Positions 11,090 through 21,892 of a stretch of DNA of 64,000 bases are shown one piece after another. Both the position numbers and the translations under genes were made by a program. The stretch covers positions 39,185,927 through 39,249,926 of the forward strand of contig CM055320.2 in NCBI GenBank assembly GCA_029255685.2. The letters are read 5' to 3'. Below the pieces are notes generated by a model that did no database searches, was not told where the DNA came from, and saw nothing but the letters and a program-made list of their open reading frames with translations. The DNA comes from Silene conica (lineage: Eukaryota > Streptophyta > Magnoliopsida > Caryophyllales > Caryophyllaceae). The stretch's first letter is position 1. Each line of letters begins with the position of its first letter.

Positions 11090-13570
11090 GATTGATTTTG
11101 ATATGGAAAAATTGACTACAAAATTTCAAACATATGAAGTAATTAAATGCTAATCGTTTTAATTTTCATTTTAACTTGTAAACATTTTTACTAAGTTGAT
11201 GCATCTTTAAATGACCTCTATCCAATTGTATAAATGATTCCAAGACCCAAACCCATACCCCCGAAATCGTGAACCACTGGAACTCCGACCCAGTGATATG
11301 GTTTGGTGGGTAAAAAATAAACCGGTTCTACCATAGAACTCTTGGTTGATGACAAATCATAATTTATTCATCTTAGCCCGGAACACATTGACCATTGGTC
11401 CTCTACACTTCCGTTGAGTACAAACCAAATTTCAATTGCATCGAGATGCGATCCGCCCACTGGACTGAATCCACCTCATTGCCCCACTTATCCTACGTAA
11501 TGGGGTTCGTGCTGCCCACTGGACTAGCACCACCCCACGAAATAGAAGCTCATGGGTTCTACTATTTGGTAAGGCTAATTCTCAATTGTTTTGTTTAATA
11601 TAGAGGTCTTGTCAATTTATTATCTATCTCCTTTAAGTAAATTAAATCGGTGAACTCGATAATTATAATTGACACGGTCGTTTTTAACGATCTAAACTAA
11701 TATGCATGTTTATGGCGATTTGGCTATGCATGCAAACATATTAAAATGCAAAAGTAAAAGCAAGAAAGCAATAAAATCCTAGTATGGCCTTCCTAGTAAT
11801 AGTAAAACTAATTAACTATTACAAATTCGGAAACCAACTCCATGGTCTCTTGAACTTCATTGGCACGCCATCCAAGAAAACACCGTCTTGTCGGAACTCC
11901 TTTCCGTATGGCACCGTCTTTTGGATCTTCGGAATTACAATAAAATAATAAAACTATTCTATTGTAAAACTGAAAATTTAAATTACAAACCCGTGATACG
12001 AGATCACAAAAATTACAACCGAATCAATATTCCCTTTCATTACGGGTAATATTGATTAAAACTAAGGCCATACTAAGAAAAAATACATTATTCCAAATTA
12101 TATAAATAACATTCTAAATATGACATTCATATTAAATAAATTGCAATAAATAAAATATGTATGCACATGCTCAATTTTTAATGCCAAATCGCCTTATGGG
12201 AGCAAATATCTCATATTTGTTTACGGTTTTTACGGATATGCGCGATTTTAACTATTAAAATCATCCAAAATTACATAAATCTCATTTATGTCCAAGTTAA
12301 TCATCCTAACTTACTTTAGGAATCAATGTTTAGTCTCTACTAATATTTGATCATGATCTAACTTGATTTTGCATTATTGTTCATAAATTACTTGTACGTT
12401 CGGGAAAAATAAACAAAATACGGCCAAATGAGTCAATAAAATTCGAAATTTAAAATTCAAAAATTTTAAACTTTCTGGAAATTTTCTAAAAATTCAGAAA
12501 TTAATAAAATGGTCTTATGCAAATATTTATGGTTTATTTCTCAAATAAATCGTATAAAAGCCGTTTTTATGGTTAAAAATCCGATTTAAATCATAAAAAC
12601 TTGAAATAAATTGCTATAAATTTTTAGCCATCCTCAAATATATTTTGGAACCTGAAAATGACCAAAAATTACAGACCATACTCGAAATTTTATTTTTACG
12701 ACTCATAAATTACGATTATTAACTAATTAACTCATAAAAATTAATAATCATAAAAAAAGAAACTTTTTGACATCCAACTTTTAGATCTGATGTTCCTATT
12801 AACTAGGACATCTATGGGTAAAATTTTATGCCATAATATTGAGATTAACTATTTTTAACACAATAAGTCATTATTTAGCCGATTTTAACTATTAAAATCA
12901 CAAAACATGCATCACTTGAGAAGAAACTCCCAAAATTACATACATTCTGTAAATATTACATGTGACATTGTGTTAAATTTTTATGGCAAAATTCCAACTA
13001 TAACTATTAAAGTCGAATTTAAGTCACTATTAATCCGATTTTTACTATAAAAATCATTAATCATGCAAAATAAGTCCAATAATTTCGAAACTTCATACAG
13101 GAACTTTATATATTGCATGTGACTTCTCATAAAAATTTTGAGGTCAAATTCGAAATATAACCTTATATACCCATTTTTACTCATATTATGACTATTTATC
13201 TCATAAAATTCATAATCTATGCATATTAACTCCATTTCTTACGAAAAACCATATACAATATATTAAATATGCATGTGAGAACATATCAAAAAATCTCGGC
13301 CAGAAACTATTTTTAACTATTTTTCCCATTAATTGTTGTTTAAAACCGATTTAAACTACAAAAAATACAAATAAATATAAAAATGAACAATAAAAATCCA
13401 TAAAATTATTTTTATGTCCTAAAACCATTTTAGAATCAGAAACTTTAACATGTAAAATTATTTTGTGATTTATCATAATAAATCAAAATATTTCGAAAAT
13501 ACCGAAATATGTATGTTAATCCGATTTTAACATAAAACATGAATCCGATCATGCATGCAACAACCGTAAT
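11090..13570 (-). other. C1 long 5' leader
   Basis: About 2.5 kb lies between the PBS and the gag ATG, unusually long for a copia leader. It has no convincing ORF. C2 has a leader of similar length (61438-63875), and shared segments (for example the GACGGTG-bearing stretch near 11880-11930 and 63100-63140) show that the leader is a conserved family trait. Confidence 0.6.
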
Positions 13571-13582
13571 GCTCTGATACCA
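13571..13582 (-). promoter_or_regulatory. C1 primer binding site (initiator tRNA-Met)
   Basis: The minus strand reads TGGTATCAGAGC two bases after the LTR end. This is complementary to the 3' end of plant initiator tRNA-Met. Confidence 0.9.
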
Positions 13583-13584
13583 CT

Positions 13585-14872
13585 TGTTGGGAACTAAGTT
13601 CCTGAATTTATACTCAAAACTAATGTGAGTTTTGTTTCTTTAAGTTTAGTCATAAAAACTTAAATAGATCTTATGCATGCATGATGATATCATAAGATGT
13701 AATGGTCCTTACATTGGTTTAGAAGGTTTATACTCAATAATCACCTATTATTTGAGTCTTCAATTAACTGAAATCCTCTTGTAACGATCTAACAAAAATC
13801 GTCTCCTAAAGGTGCGTATCAAGGACCCGATCTCAAACTAACACCAATTTTGTTACTAGAAAATTAGTATTAGTATACTAGAAATAATAATAATAATATT
13901 ACTCTTATAATATTATTAATATGGAAATAATAAACTTCCTAGAAACTATTTTACAAGAAGTAGAGAGAATGGTGTTGTAGTAATGTTGGATGATCAAGCA
14001 TGAAGGCTAACAACAACAACAACAACAACAACTAGTATATTAATGAGATGTGTAAGTGTGTATTATATAGAGCAAAAATGAGCCCTCTTGCACTCATGAT
14101 GGCCGGCTATGATGAGCCAAAGATGGCCAATGCATGCCTCTTATGCTCTTACATAAAGGGAGCAATATGCCTTACACTTATTGCACAACACTCTACCCTT
14201 ATACACTTACACACACAAGCTCACTCACATACTACACTTACACGGCTGAAATGGGGTACCAAATGGACCCATTTTATCTTTGTCAATTGTGTTAATTTGT
14301 AACATGTTAAATATGTTCCATAACACATGACCCAATTTGTTAATTATGCAATTTTAACTATTAAAATCCATAATTCACAAATTTATTACATTTAAATAGT
14401 TATTCCAATATTTCGAATTTATTATTGTATAAAATGTAATATCATAATTTTAATTACAACTCTTTGTAATTTTATGATCAACCGTGTTCATTCTCAATTT
14501 AATCGTTTCCCGAACGAATAAATAAAACCGTGTAATAAAAACAATTTTATTACTTTGACTAATATTATTATAATCCCATTATAAAATATTCGTCATATAA
14601 AATTATTTCCAAAATTTCTAGTTATTAATTAATTTGTATCCAATACAATATTAATTAATAATTCCATTGAGACGGAATTCCCTAAAGATATGACCTTAAG
14701 GGATCAACTGATCACCACCATCATATGACGATAATGTCAAACTCTAGACAGCCAATCATTATCGGTAAATGTTGATCAGTCGACTTTAAAAGAGTAACAC
14801 TCCCAGTTGTGTTTCATTCAAATGAGTTTTAATTACGTCAACACACTATTGCCGAGGACACTTCCTCCAACA
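13585..14872 (-). repeat. C1 5' LTR, complete
   Basis: 1,288 bp, bounded by TGTTGG (13585) and CCAACA (14872), i.e. a short inverted terminal repeat with TG...CA ends. It abuts E1 integrase sequence at 14873. Confidence 0.9.
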
Positions 14873-14929
14873 CTAACTCTACTGGTAAATGACAAGTCTT
14901 ACCATAAATCAATCGGAATGGTGACATTC

Positions 14930-15865
14930 CTATTGGGGTTTTGAACGCGGTTCTATAGGCCATAAAACATCATCAAGTTTTAGGCTCCAATCTTTCCTAG
15001 ACTTAGAAACTACTTTGGCTAGGGTCTCCTTGAGTTCTCTATTAGAGATCTCAACTTGACCACTAGTCTGAGGGTGATAAGCTAAACCCCTACGGTGTTG
15101 GACACAAAATTTATTTAACAAGTCACCTAAGCGTTTCTCCTTAAAATGCATACCTCCATCACTTATGACAACCCTAGGGACACCAAAACGAGGAAATATG
15201 ATTTTTTTAAACATCTTAACAACAGCCTTTGCATCACAATGGGGAGTAGCAATTGCTTCTACCCACTTAGACACATAATCAACAGCCACAAGAATATACC
15301 TGTTACCTTGACTACTAGGAAAAGGTCCTTGATAGTCAATGCCCCAGACATCAAAAATCCCTACCTCTAAAATACCAACTTGTGGCATCTCATGTCTTTT
15401 TGAGACATTCCCAGTTCTTTGACAAGCATCACAGTTTCCTACAAAATTCCTACAGTCAGCATGCAAAGTAGGCCAATAAAAACCAGACTGTAATACCTTG
15501 GCCATGGTCCTAGATGGACCGTGGTGACCACCATATGCAGAAGAGTGACATGCTTCCAGAATGTCCTTCACCTCCCATTGGGGGACGCATCTCCGGATAA
15601 GTCCATCTCCGCATTCTTTAAAAACATAAGGGTCATCCCAAAAATACTGTTTTGCATCGAACATAAATCTCTTCTTTTGTTGCCATGACAACTCAGGAGG
15701 GATTGTACCTGTGACAGCAAAGTTAGCAAAATCAGCATACCAAGGAGGGGGATAAGAACCTGAACTATTAATGATAAATAAACTCTCATCAGGAAATGAA
15801 TCATCAATAGGTAAAGAATCTTCCCCATCAGTCAACTGTAGGCGAGATAGATGGTCAGCTACCAC
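14930..15865 (-). pseudogene. E1 integrase (and RNase H end), frameshifted
   Basis: The integrase inserts element cDNA into host DNA. The frame opens inside RNase H at VADHLSRL and runs 311 codons. An HHCC zinc domain is visible (H107, H114, then CDAC at C145 and C148), followed by catalytic D177 (WGIDYQGPF), D236 (VISDGG) and E272 (VEISNRE). The core is therefore complete. Near 14960 a missing G in the TGGG of the conserved LWAYR segment shifts the frame, and the protein ends wrongly at 14930. The correct frame continues through an MSPF-type motif to 14873, where C1 begins. Confidence 0.85.
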
Positions 15866-15970
15866 GTTTTCTGCGCCTTTCTTGTCCCTAATCTCAATGT
15901 CAAACTCTTGGTGAAGGAGTATCCACCTTAAAAGCCTTGGCTTTGAATCCTTTTTCTGAAAAAGACCTTT

Positions 15971-16303
15971 TCAAGCTGCATGGTCGGTGTAAACAATTAC
16001 CTTATTACCTACTAAATAGGACCTGAATTTTTCTAAGGCAAATATGACAGCTAGCATCTCCTTCTCAGTAGTGAAATAATTGACTTGAGTCTCATCCAGG
16101 GTGCGGCTCGCATAGTATATAGCATTAAGAGCCTTGTTCTTCCTTTGACCTAGCACAGCACCTACAACGTAGTCACTAGCATCGCACATGATCTCAAATG
16201 GGAGATCCCAATCTGGTGGCTGAATGATTGGTGCTGAGATCAAAGCTTCCTTCAACCTGTTAAAAGCTGAAAGGCACTCATCAGTAAAATCAAAGATGGC
16301 ATC
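15971..16303 (-). pseudogene. E1 RNase H segment
   Basis: Contains LKEALISAPIIQPPDWDLPF, the RNase H catalytic start MCDASD, the YASRTLDETQVNY segment, EKEMLAV and YTDHAA. RNase H removes the RNA strand during reverse transcription. The frame is bounded by two in-frame stops. A TAA at 16301-16303 sits where related elements have lysine (LLLKD), and a TGA at 15968-15970 sits right after TDHAA where a leucine is expected. Both flanks continue in the same frame, so these are point mutations, not gene ends. Confidence 0.8.
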
Positions 16304-17083
16304 TTAAAGAAGAAATTGTGTGAGCGGTTTAGCAATTTTAGAGAAGTCCTTAATGAAACGCATGTAAAAACCTGCGTGTCCTAAGAAACTCCTCACCCCC
16401 TTAACATTAACAGGAGGGGGTAATTGCTCAATCACCTGCACCTTTGCTTTATCTACATGTATACCTTTATCAGAAATTAGATGCCCTAACACTACCCCTT
16501 CAGTAACCATAAAGTGACATTTTTCCCAGTTTAAGACAAGGTTTACATCAATACATCGCTGCAAGACTTTATCAAGATTAGCTAGGCATTGATCAAAAGC
16601 ATTACCGTAAACAGAGAAATCATCCATAAATACCTCCATAATGTTTTCTATAAAGTCAGAAAAGATACCCATCATACACCTCTAAAAGGTAGCAGGAGCA
16701 TTGCATAACCCAAAAGGCATCCTGCGATAAGCAAAAACACCCTGTGGACATGTAAAAGTAGTCTTACTCTGATCATCAGGATGGATGGGAATCTGGAAAA
16801 AACCTGAATAACCATCAAGAAAACAGAAGAATTTATTAGAAGCCAGTCTTTCAGTCATTTGGTCAACAAAAGGAAGGGGGAAATGGTCTTTCTTGGTGGC
16901 GGCATTTAATTGTCTATAGTCAATGCACATCCGCCACCCAGTTACAACTCTAGTTGGTATTAACTCATTTTTATCATTCTTAACCACTGTGGTTCCTTCT
17001 TTCTTAGGAACCACCTGAACTGGGCTAACCCACTTAGAGTTGCCAACTGAATAGATAATACCTGCATCAAGAAGTTTCATTAC
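16304..17083 (-). pseudogene. E1 reverse transcriptase, interrupted by stops
   Basis: Two frames in the same register are separated by a TAG at 16679-16681. The right part (16682-17080) has MKLLDAGIIY, WVSPVQVVPKK, GWRMCIDYRQLNAATKKDHF, LDGYSGFFQIPI and MPFGLCNAPATF. The left part (16304-16675) begins MMGIFSDFIE and has the catalytic FMDD box (VFMDDFSVYG) and FLGHAGFYMRFIKDFS. The TAG replaces the glutamine of the conserved ATFQRCMM segment (CAG to TAG). Another TAG at 17081-17083 interrupts the frame just upstream. The catalytic residues themselves are intact. Confidence 0.85.
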
Positions 17084-17410
17084 CTAAGCCATAACCACAT
17101 CCTGCATCTTAGGATTCAACTTACGCTGCCCCTGTCTATAAGGCTTATGCCCTTCCTCTAACTCTATTCTATGCATGCAAACATCAGGGCTTATGCCCTT
17201 AATATCATCCAAAGAGTAACCTAGAGCTTTCCTATTCTTTTTGAGAACAGTCATTAAGGCAGAAAGTTGGTCAGGATTAAGTTTAGAACTAACAATCGCA
17301 GGGTACTTTTCAGTACCATCTAAGAAAATATATTTAAGATTAGGAGGAAGTGGCTTACGCTCTGGTACTTTTACCTCAACGGCTTGAATAGAATCAGTAC
17401 TAATGGAATA

Positions 17411-18310
17411 TCACATGTTTACCAGATTTGCATTAGCTAGGCTTATGAGCTTCTCATTCTCTTCTTCAGTGAACTCATACTCCTCTTCCTCTTCTTCTAT
17501 CACATCCCGCCTTTCAGCATCCTCAGCTAGATTACCTGCACACTTATCCAAGACTGTCAGATCATCTAAGGGATCCTTGGTCAAGGATTCCCTCCAATTA
17601 AGGATAACATTCCTGTCTATAATATCGATGGAGCAACAAGTATCATCAGTAGGAATAGTTGCCTTATGGGCAAGACTAAACTCGATAGTGTCATCTCCAA
17701 TCTCTAAAGTAATTGTCCCGCGTTTGACATCCATTACAGCCCCAGCTGTGTGTAAAAATGGTCTACCTAAAATAATTGGTATTTGACTATCCTCAGCAAT
17801 GTCTAAAACAACAAAATCCACAGGAATAAAGAACTTTCCCACTCTTACTGGGACATCCTCCAAGACCCCTAATGGTCTTTGGGTTGATCTATCAGCCATC
17901 TGTAGGGTAATATTGGTGACTTTAAGTCTACCTAAACCAAGTCTCTCACATACAGAATAAGGTATAACACTGACACTAGCCCCTAGATCACAAAGGGCTT
18001 TCCCTATAACATGATTACCTATGGTACAAGGGATAGAAAAGCTACCTGGGTCCTTTAACTTGGGTGCTATATTATTTTGTGAAAGAACATAACATTCTTC
18101 CACAAAAGCAACAGCACCGTCGTCCTGAAAATTCCTCTTACGACTCAAAATATCTTTCATGAATTTAGCATAAGAAGGTACCTGGGTAATTAAATCAGTA
18201 AAAGGGATGGTTACCTCAAGATTCTTCACCATCTCCAAAAACTTACCAAATTTCCGATCCTCTTTTGAATTTTTCAGTCTTTCGGGATAAGGAACGGTGA
18301 CATTAGCCAT
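17411..18310 (-). CDS. E1 aspartic protease region
   Basis: A 299-codon frame begins MANVTVPYPERLKNSKEDRK and contains the retropepsin active-site region ALCDLGASVSVIP (DLGA at residues 108-111), the Athila-type variant of DTGA, and the downstream ILGRPFLHTAGA. The protease cleaves the polyprotein in the particle. It ends at a TGA (17408-17410) after an acidic stretch (EEEEEYEFTEEE). The frame then continues through sequence with family similarity (VPERKPLPPNLKYIFLDG) into the RT region, so this stop too is probably a mutation. Confidence 0.82.
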   Translation of the reverse strand: MANVTVPYPERLKNSKEDRKFGKFLEMVKNLEVTIPFTDLITQVPSYAKFMKDILSRKRNFQDDGAVAFVEECYVLSQNNIAPKLKDPGSFSIPCTIGNHVIGKALCDLGASVSVIPYSVCERLGLGRLKVTNITLQMADRSTQRPLGVLEDVPVRVGKFFIPVDFVVLDIAEDSQIPIILGRPFLHTAGAVMDVKRGTITLEIGDDTIEFSLAHKATIPTDDTCCSIDIIDRNVILNWRESLTKDPLDDLTVLDKCAGNLAEDAERRDVIEEEEEEYEFTEEENEKLISLANANLVNM

Positions 18311-18314
18311 AGGA

Positions 18315-18582
18315 TCAGCTACCTTTGGCTTTTTCAGTTTGTAATATTTCGGTGAGGCCTTGAATGAAGGAGGAATCCAGCGATTCCGGAGTCAAAACAG
18401 CACTTTGCTCAGGAACGTCGGTCGGTCGACCTACAGCAGCGGTCGGCCGACCAGAATCTGCAACATCTGAAATTTTCTTTTCTCCAGAATTTGTTCTCAC
18501 GTCAGGAACCGAAGTCGGTCGACCTACAGTAGGGGTCGGTCGACCTCATGTCCTATTGACGGGATCAGATTCTTTGTTTTGA
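18315..18582 (-). other. E1 gag-pro linker carrying paired palindromes
   Basis: Low-complexity sequence between gag and protease encodes VGRPT/GRPTAAVGRPT-type repeats. At DNA level it holds two pairs of 12-bp palindromes: 18420-18431 with 18441-18452, and 18513-18524 with 18534-18545, each start-to-start 21 bp apart. The reading frame of gag ends inside it (stop at 18524) and the protease frame resumes after a shift. Confidence 0.7.
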
Positions 18583-19606
18583 GCCTCGGCAGAATCGTCT
18601 TTTGGGCTGATCCTTCACAAACACGGCCACTCCTAAGATTTATGGCGTTCAATGTCTCCATGGGTCCCTCACAACTAGCTGGAGAGCTAGTTATTCGGTT
18701 GGCTATGTTTATCAAGTGTTCTTCAAAAGCCTTTGAGGAAGCAATTTGAGCCTTTGCCATCTCTATAACCTGCCTTGTTAGAACATCAACAAGAGCTCTC
18801 AAGTTCTCAATCTCACCCGTGCTGTCGACCGTAGTAACTAGGTTCGCACTTTCAAGCTTCAGCAGGGTTGCCTCAAGCTTTTCAAAACGGGCTTCAACTG
18901 TTGTCTCAAGAGCCATCACTCTATTCATCTCCACATTCAGCCACCGCGAATTTCCACGTGAACTCTTAAAAGCAGCCCTATGCACCGCCATGTCTTCAAT
19001 GGTTTCCCAACCCTTCATATGGTTGGTGTTATTCTGGAATCTCCCATTGGCGGCCGCATCAAGAATCATCTTGTAATCATCGTAAAGGGCGTTGTAAAAT
19101 TGGTTACACAGGTACCATTGTTGAAAGTTATGGTGAGGGATAGAACGGACCAATTCCTTGAACCGATCCCATGCTTCACAAAATCCTTCATCAGGCCCTT
19201 GTTGAAAGTTACGGATTTGGCTTCTCAAGTCTTCGGCTTTTGCAAGAGGAAAGTATTTCTTGTAAAAAGCCAATGCCAAGGAAGTCCAATCCGTAACCTT
19301 CTCAGCTGCCCTATCAAGGTAGCGGTACCAATCTCGCGCGGCATCTTTTAATGAGAACAGGAACATCATTGCCATCACCTCGTCTCTAGTCACCCTGTCA
19401 GGTATGGGTATGGCACAACAATAATCCGTGAAGGTTGTAACATGCTTCAATGGATCTTCGTCGGGTAGACCAGAAAACTGACTCCGTTCCACCATAGAGA
19501 TATTATTTGGGTGGAGCACAAAGGAGCCAGTGGTGGGGGTAGGCAAGGCGAATCCCTTCGGTAAATCTTGAGCCTTTGGCTGTAGGTGGTCATAAATAGA
19601 ATCCAT
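18524..19606 (-). CDS. E1 Gag
   Basis: The frame of 360 codons starts MDSIYDHLQPKAQDLPKGFA just inside the PBS. It has the retrotransposon Gag core: FSGLPDEDPLKHV, FLFSLKDAARDWYRYL, FYKKYFPLAKAEDLRSQI, FCEAWDRFKELVRSIPHH and FYNALYDDYKMILDAAANGRF. Gag assembles particles around element RNA. No CCHC zinc knuckle is seen before the stop at 18524. In E2 the equivalent position carries one, so E1 either lacks it or uses the basic C-terminus. Confidence 0.85.
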   Translation of the reverse strand: MDSIYDHLQPKAQDLPKGFALPTPTTGSFVLHPNNISMVERSQFSGLPDEDPLKHVTTFTDYCCAIPIPDRVTRDEVMAMMFLFSLKDAARDWYRYLDRAAEKVTDWTSLALAFYKKYFPLAKAEDLRSQIRNFQQGPDEGFCEAWDRFKELVRSIPHHNFQQWYLCNQFYNALYDDYKMILDAAANGRFQNNTNHMKGWETIEDMAVHRAAFKSSRGNSRWLNVEMNRVMALETTVEARFEKLEATLLKLESANLVTTVDSTGEIENLRALVDVLTRQVIEMAKAQIASSKAFEEHLINIANRITSSPASCEGPMETLNAINLRSGRVCEGSAQKTILPRLKTKNLIPSIGHEVDRPLL

Positions 19607-19755
19607 ATCTAAACAAGAGAGTACTCAAGCCTTCCTCTCAAAAACCTGTCTTCTAAAGCAAAACTAGAAGAAAAGGTAAGTAACGGTCTTAAGGAACCTA
19701 AGTTCCTTAAGACAAGAAAAATAAACTAAAAATTAACAAACAAAATTATACCGTC

Positions 19756-19773
19756 TCCCCGGCAACGGCGCCA
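19756..19773 (-). promoter_or_regulatory. E1 primer binding site (tRNA-Asp type)
   Basis: The minus strand reads TGGCGCCGTTGCCGGGGA, complementary to the 3' end of plant tRNA-Asp, five bases from the LTR. This PBS is typical of Athila-like elements. Confidence 0.88.
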
Positions 19774-19778
19774 AAATT

Positions 19779-21077
19779 TGACACCCGTCGTTGAGGGGTG
19801 CCAAAGATAAGATTTATAAAACCTCAGCTTAAACTTAGATAGGAAAAGTCAAGGGTCGAATCACAAGGAGACAAGGTTAATTATGTTTGTGAATTTAAAG
19901 TCTATTGCAAGTAACCGAAAGGGGGGGGGGGGGGGGTTTGATTTAAGATTTAAACTAATAACTAAAAGGACAAAATAACAAGATAAATAAAACAAGGTAA
20001 AAAAGGAGATTAGGAACTTTGGTTCCCCATGGTCAAAATAAGTCAATGAAAGGTAAAATAACCAAATAACACAATCCTAAGGAACAAAGAATAAACCTTT
20101 AGGTCAATATTCTACCCAATCCTTACGGTCTTAGGGTTCCTAGAAAAGCACTAAACTTTCGTTCAAGGGCAATCCCAAAGTTGTTGTTAAACTAATCCTA
20201 ATAATCTTTCAATCCTAAGGATTAGTTCACCAACAACAATGGGGGATTGGTAATTCAATCATTAAACTTATCAAAATCAAATCTTTACCATAGTTCCCCT
20301 AATTCCTAATCACAAGAATTAGCTATGCATACTCTTAATTATGAAACTAACAATAACTAAGAACATTAAAGGAATTAACATAATTAAAGATGACAATAAA
20401 AGAGAAAACATGAATTAAGGAACAACAACAAGATGAACAACAAGATTAAATTAAAAGGGAAAGATTAAATGTAGCAAACTTACAACTTAAATGGAATTAA
20501 GAACAAAAGATGAAAACTTGGGATCAAATCTCTTTCTAAACTATGGAGTTCTTCAATAACATAAATTGTTTCTCTCTAAAACTACTTGCTAAAATAATTG
20601 CTTGATAATCAAAAGCTTGACCTAATTAAAGAGTTTTGGTCTTCTTAAATAAGTATAATTACAAGATTAGGAAAGTAGAAACACGAAACAAAAGTCCCGG
20701 GTCAGCTTCTGGTCGGTCGACCTCTGATGCGGGTCGGTCGACCGCTTCTGTCGCTGCTGGACTTTTCCGCGAATTGGGCTTAGGTCGGTTGACCTCTCTG
20801 ATGGGTCGGTCGACCGCTTCTTGTTCGCTTCAGCTTTAATCTGGCCCAATAACAACACTCGGACGTGCAATCCGGACCCTTGCTCCGCATTAGTACTCAA
20901 AACAGCTTCCGAAAGGCAAATAAGGTTCAGTTTTGCTCACTTCCGCGTATTCCTACATATAAAACATAGAAATGCCAAAGTAAACCGTTTCGGGAGAAAT
21001 AGCAACTAAAAGTCACGAAAATGTAAGAAAATACGTGCCAAAAGAATAAATAAAATGCATAAAACAGGCACGTATCA
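19779..21077 (-). repeat. E1 5' LTR
   Basis: 1,299 bp from TGACACCCGTC (19779) to CGTATCA (21077); in sense orientation it starts TGATACGTGCC and ends GGGTGTCA. It contains a run of 16 G (19921-19936) and two pairs of 12-bp palindromes (20711-20743 and 20783-20815). Its ends resemble the LTRs at 31837 and 37493, so the three belong to one larger lineage. Confidence 0.85.
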
Positions 21078-21802
21078 GCACCACCATAGGGTAGACTTTT
21101 TGAGGCGTCAAAACAGAGTATGATTGCGGGGTGAGAACGGGTTTTTGATGGTGTTTTCTGTAGCAGTGAGGGGGAGTCGAGAGCGAGAAGTGACCAACCC
21201 TGTAACAACCGTAGGTTAGGGGTGACAACGGTGGTGTTCGTATGTGGTTTGGACCATGGTGGTGGTTGTGGTGAGGCTGACTTTAGGACTGAGACAAAGC
21301 CGGGTAGCAAAACAGGACATGAATGGTGCGTGTGAGGAAGCATCTTTCGTGGGGTCGTGTAACAATTAAAAGAGGAACGAGGTAGAGTGGTAACCACCCC
21401 TGGAACCACCGTGGGTCAGTGGTGACAATGGTGGTGGACAGAGGTGGTGGTGGGCCTGGTGGAGAGAGGTAAAGGCGTAAGAAGAGAGGGAGTTGAAGGG
21501 ATGTTGGGAACAAGGTGAATTTTGGGTCGTGTGTGGTCTGGTTTGTGTTGGGCTGGTGGTTGTTACGGTAGTCGTGGGTGGTGGCCAAGTAGTGGATGTC
21601 GTGGGTGGTAGTACAGTCAAGGGTTTGAGACCGGTGATGGTGGCCGTGGGTGAACAGGCTGGTCGCGGTGGTGCCTTAAAGTCGGGTGCGCAAGTGAAGG
21701 AAGGGTTGTTGGTCGGTTGTACGTGTCTGTTCGTGGGTTGTGTTTGTGTTGTTAACATTATTATTAATATTATATTAGCTAGTAGTGTTGAACGTGTTGT
21801 TG

Positions 21803-21892
<90 letters not shown>

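Larger units (their letters stand above)
5793..14872 (-). mobile_element. Ty1/copia LTR retrotransposon C1, gag only
   Basis: Two LTRs in direct orientation (5793-7044 and 13585-14872) flank an interior with a PBS beside the right LTR and a polypurine tract beside the left one, so the element is on the minus strand. The interior is about 6.5 kb but has only a gag gene; no protease, integrase or reverse transcriptase frame is visible between 7059 and 10178. The LTRs differ at about ten positions over 1,250 bp by eye count, so the insertion is recent. The left LTR lacks its outer 37 or so bases (the region corresponding to 13585-13621), and the flanks do not match: a non-coding gap lies on the left and E1 integrase on the right. 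A deletion at the left end is therefore likely. Confidence 0.85.
14873..21077 (-). mobile_element. Athila-like Ty3/gypsy retrotransposon E1, 3' end lost
   Basis: From right to left: 5' LTR 19779-21077, tRNA-Asp-type PBS, gag, low-complexity linker, protease, RT, RNase H and integrase. Gene order RT-RNase H-integrase places it in Ty3/gypsy. The tRNA-Asp PBS, DLGA protease motif and long gag-pro ORF match the Athila group. It is cut at 14873 inside the integrase region by copia element C1, and the rest does not reappear on the other side of C1. The pol part carries at least four in-frame stops and one frameshift. Confidence 0.85.
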
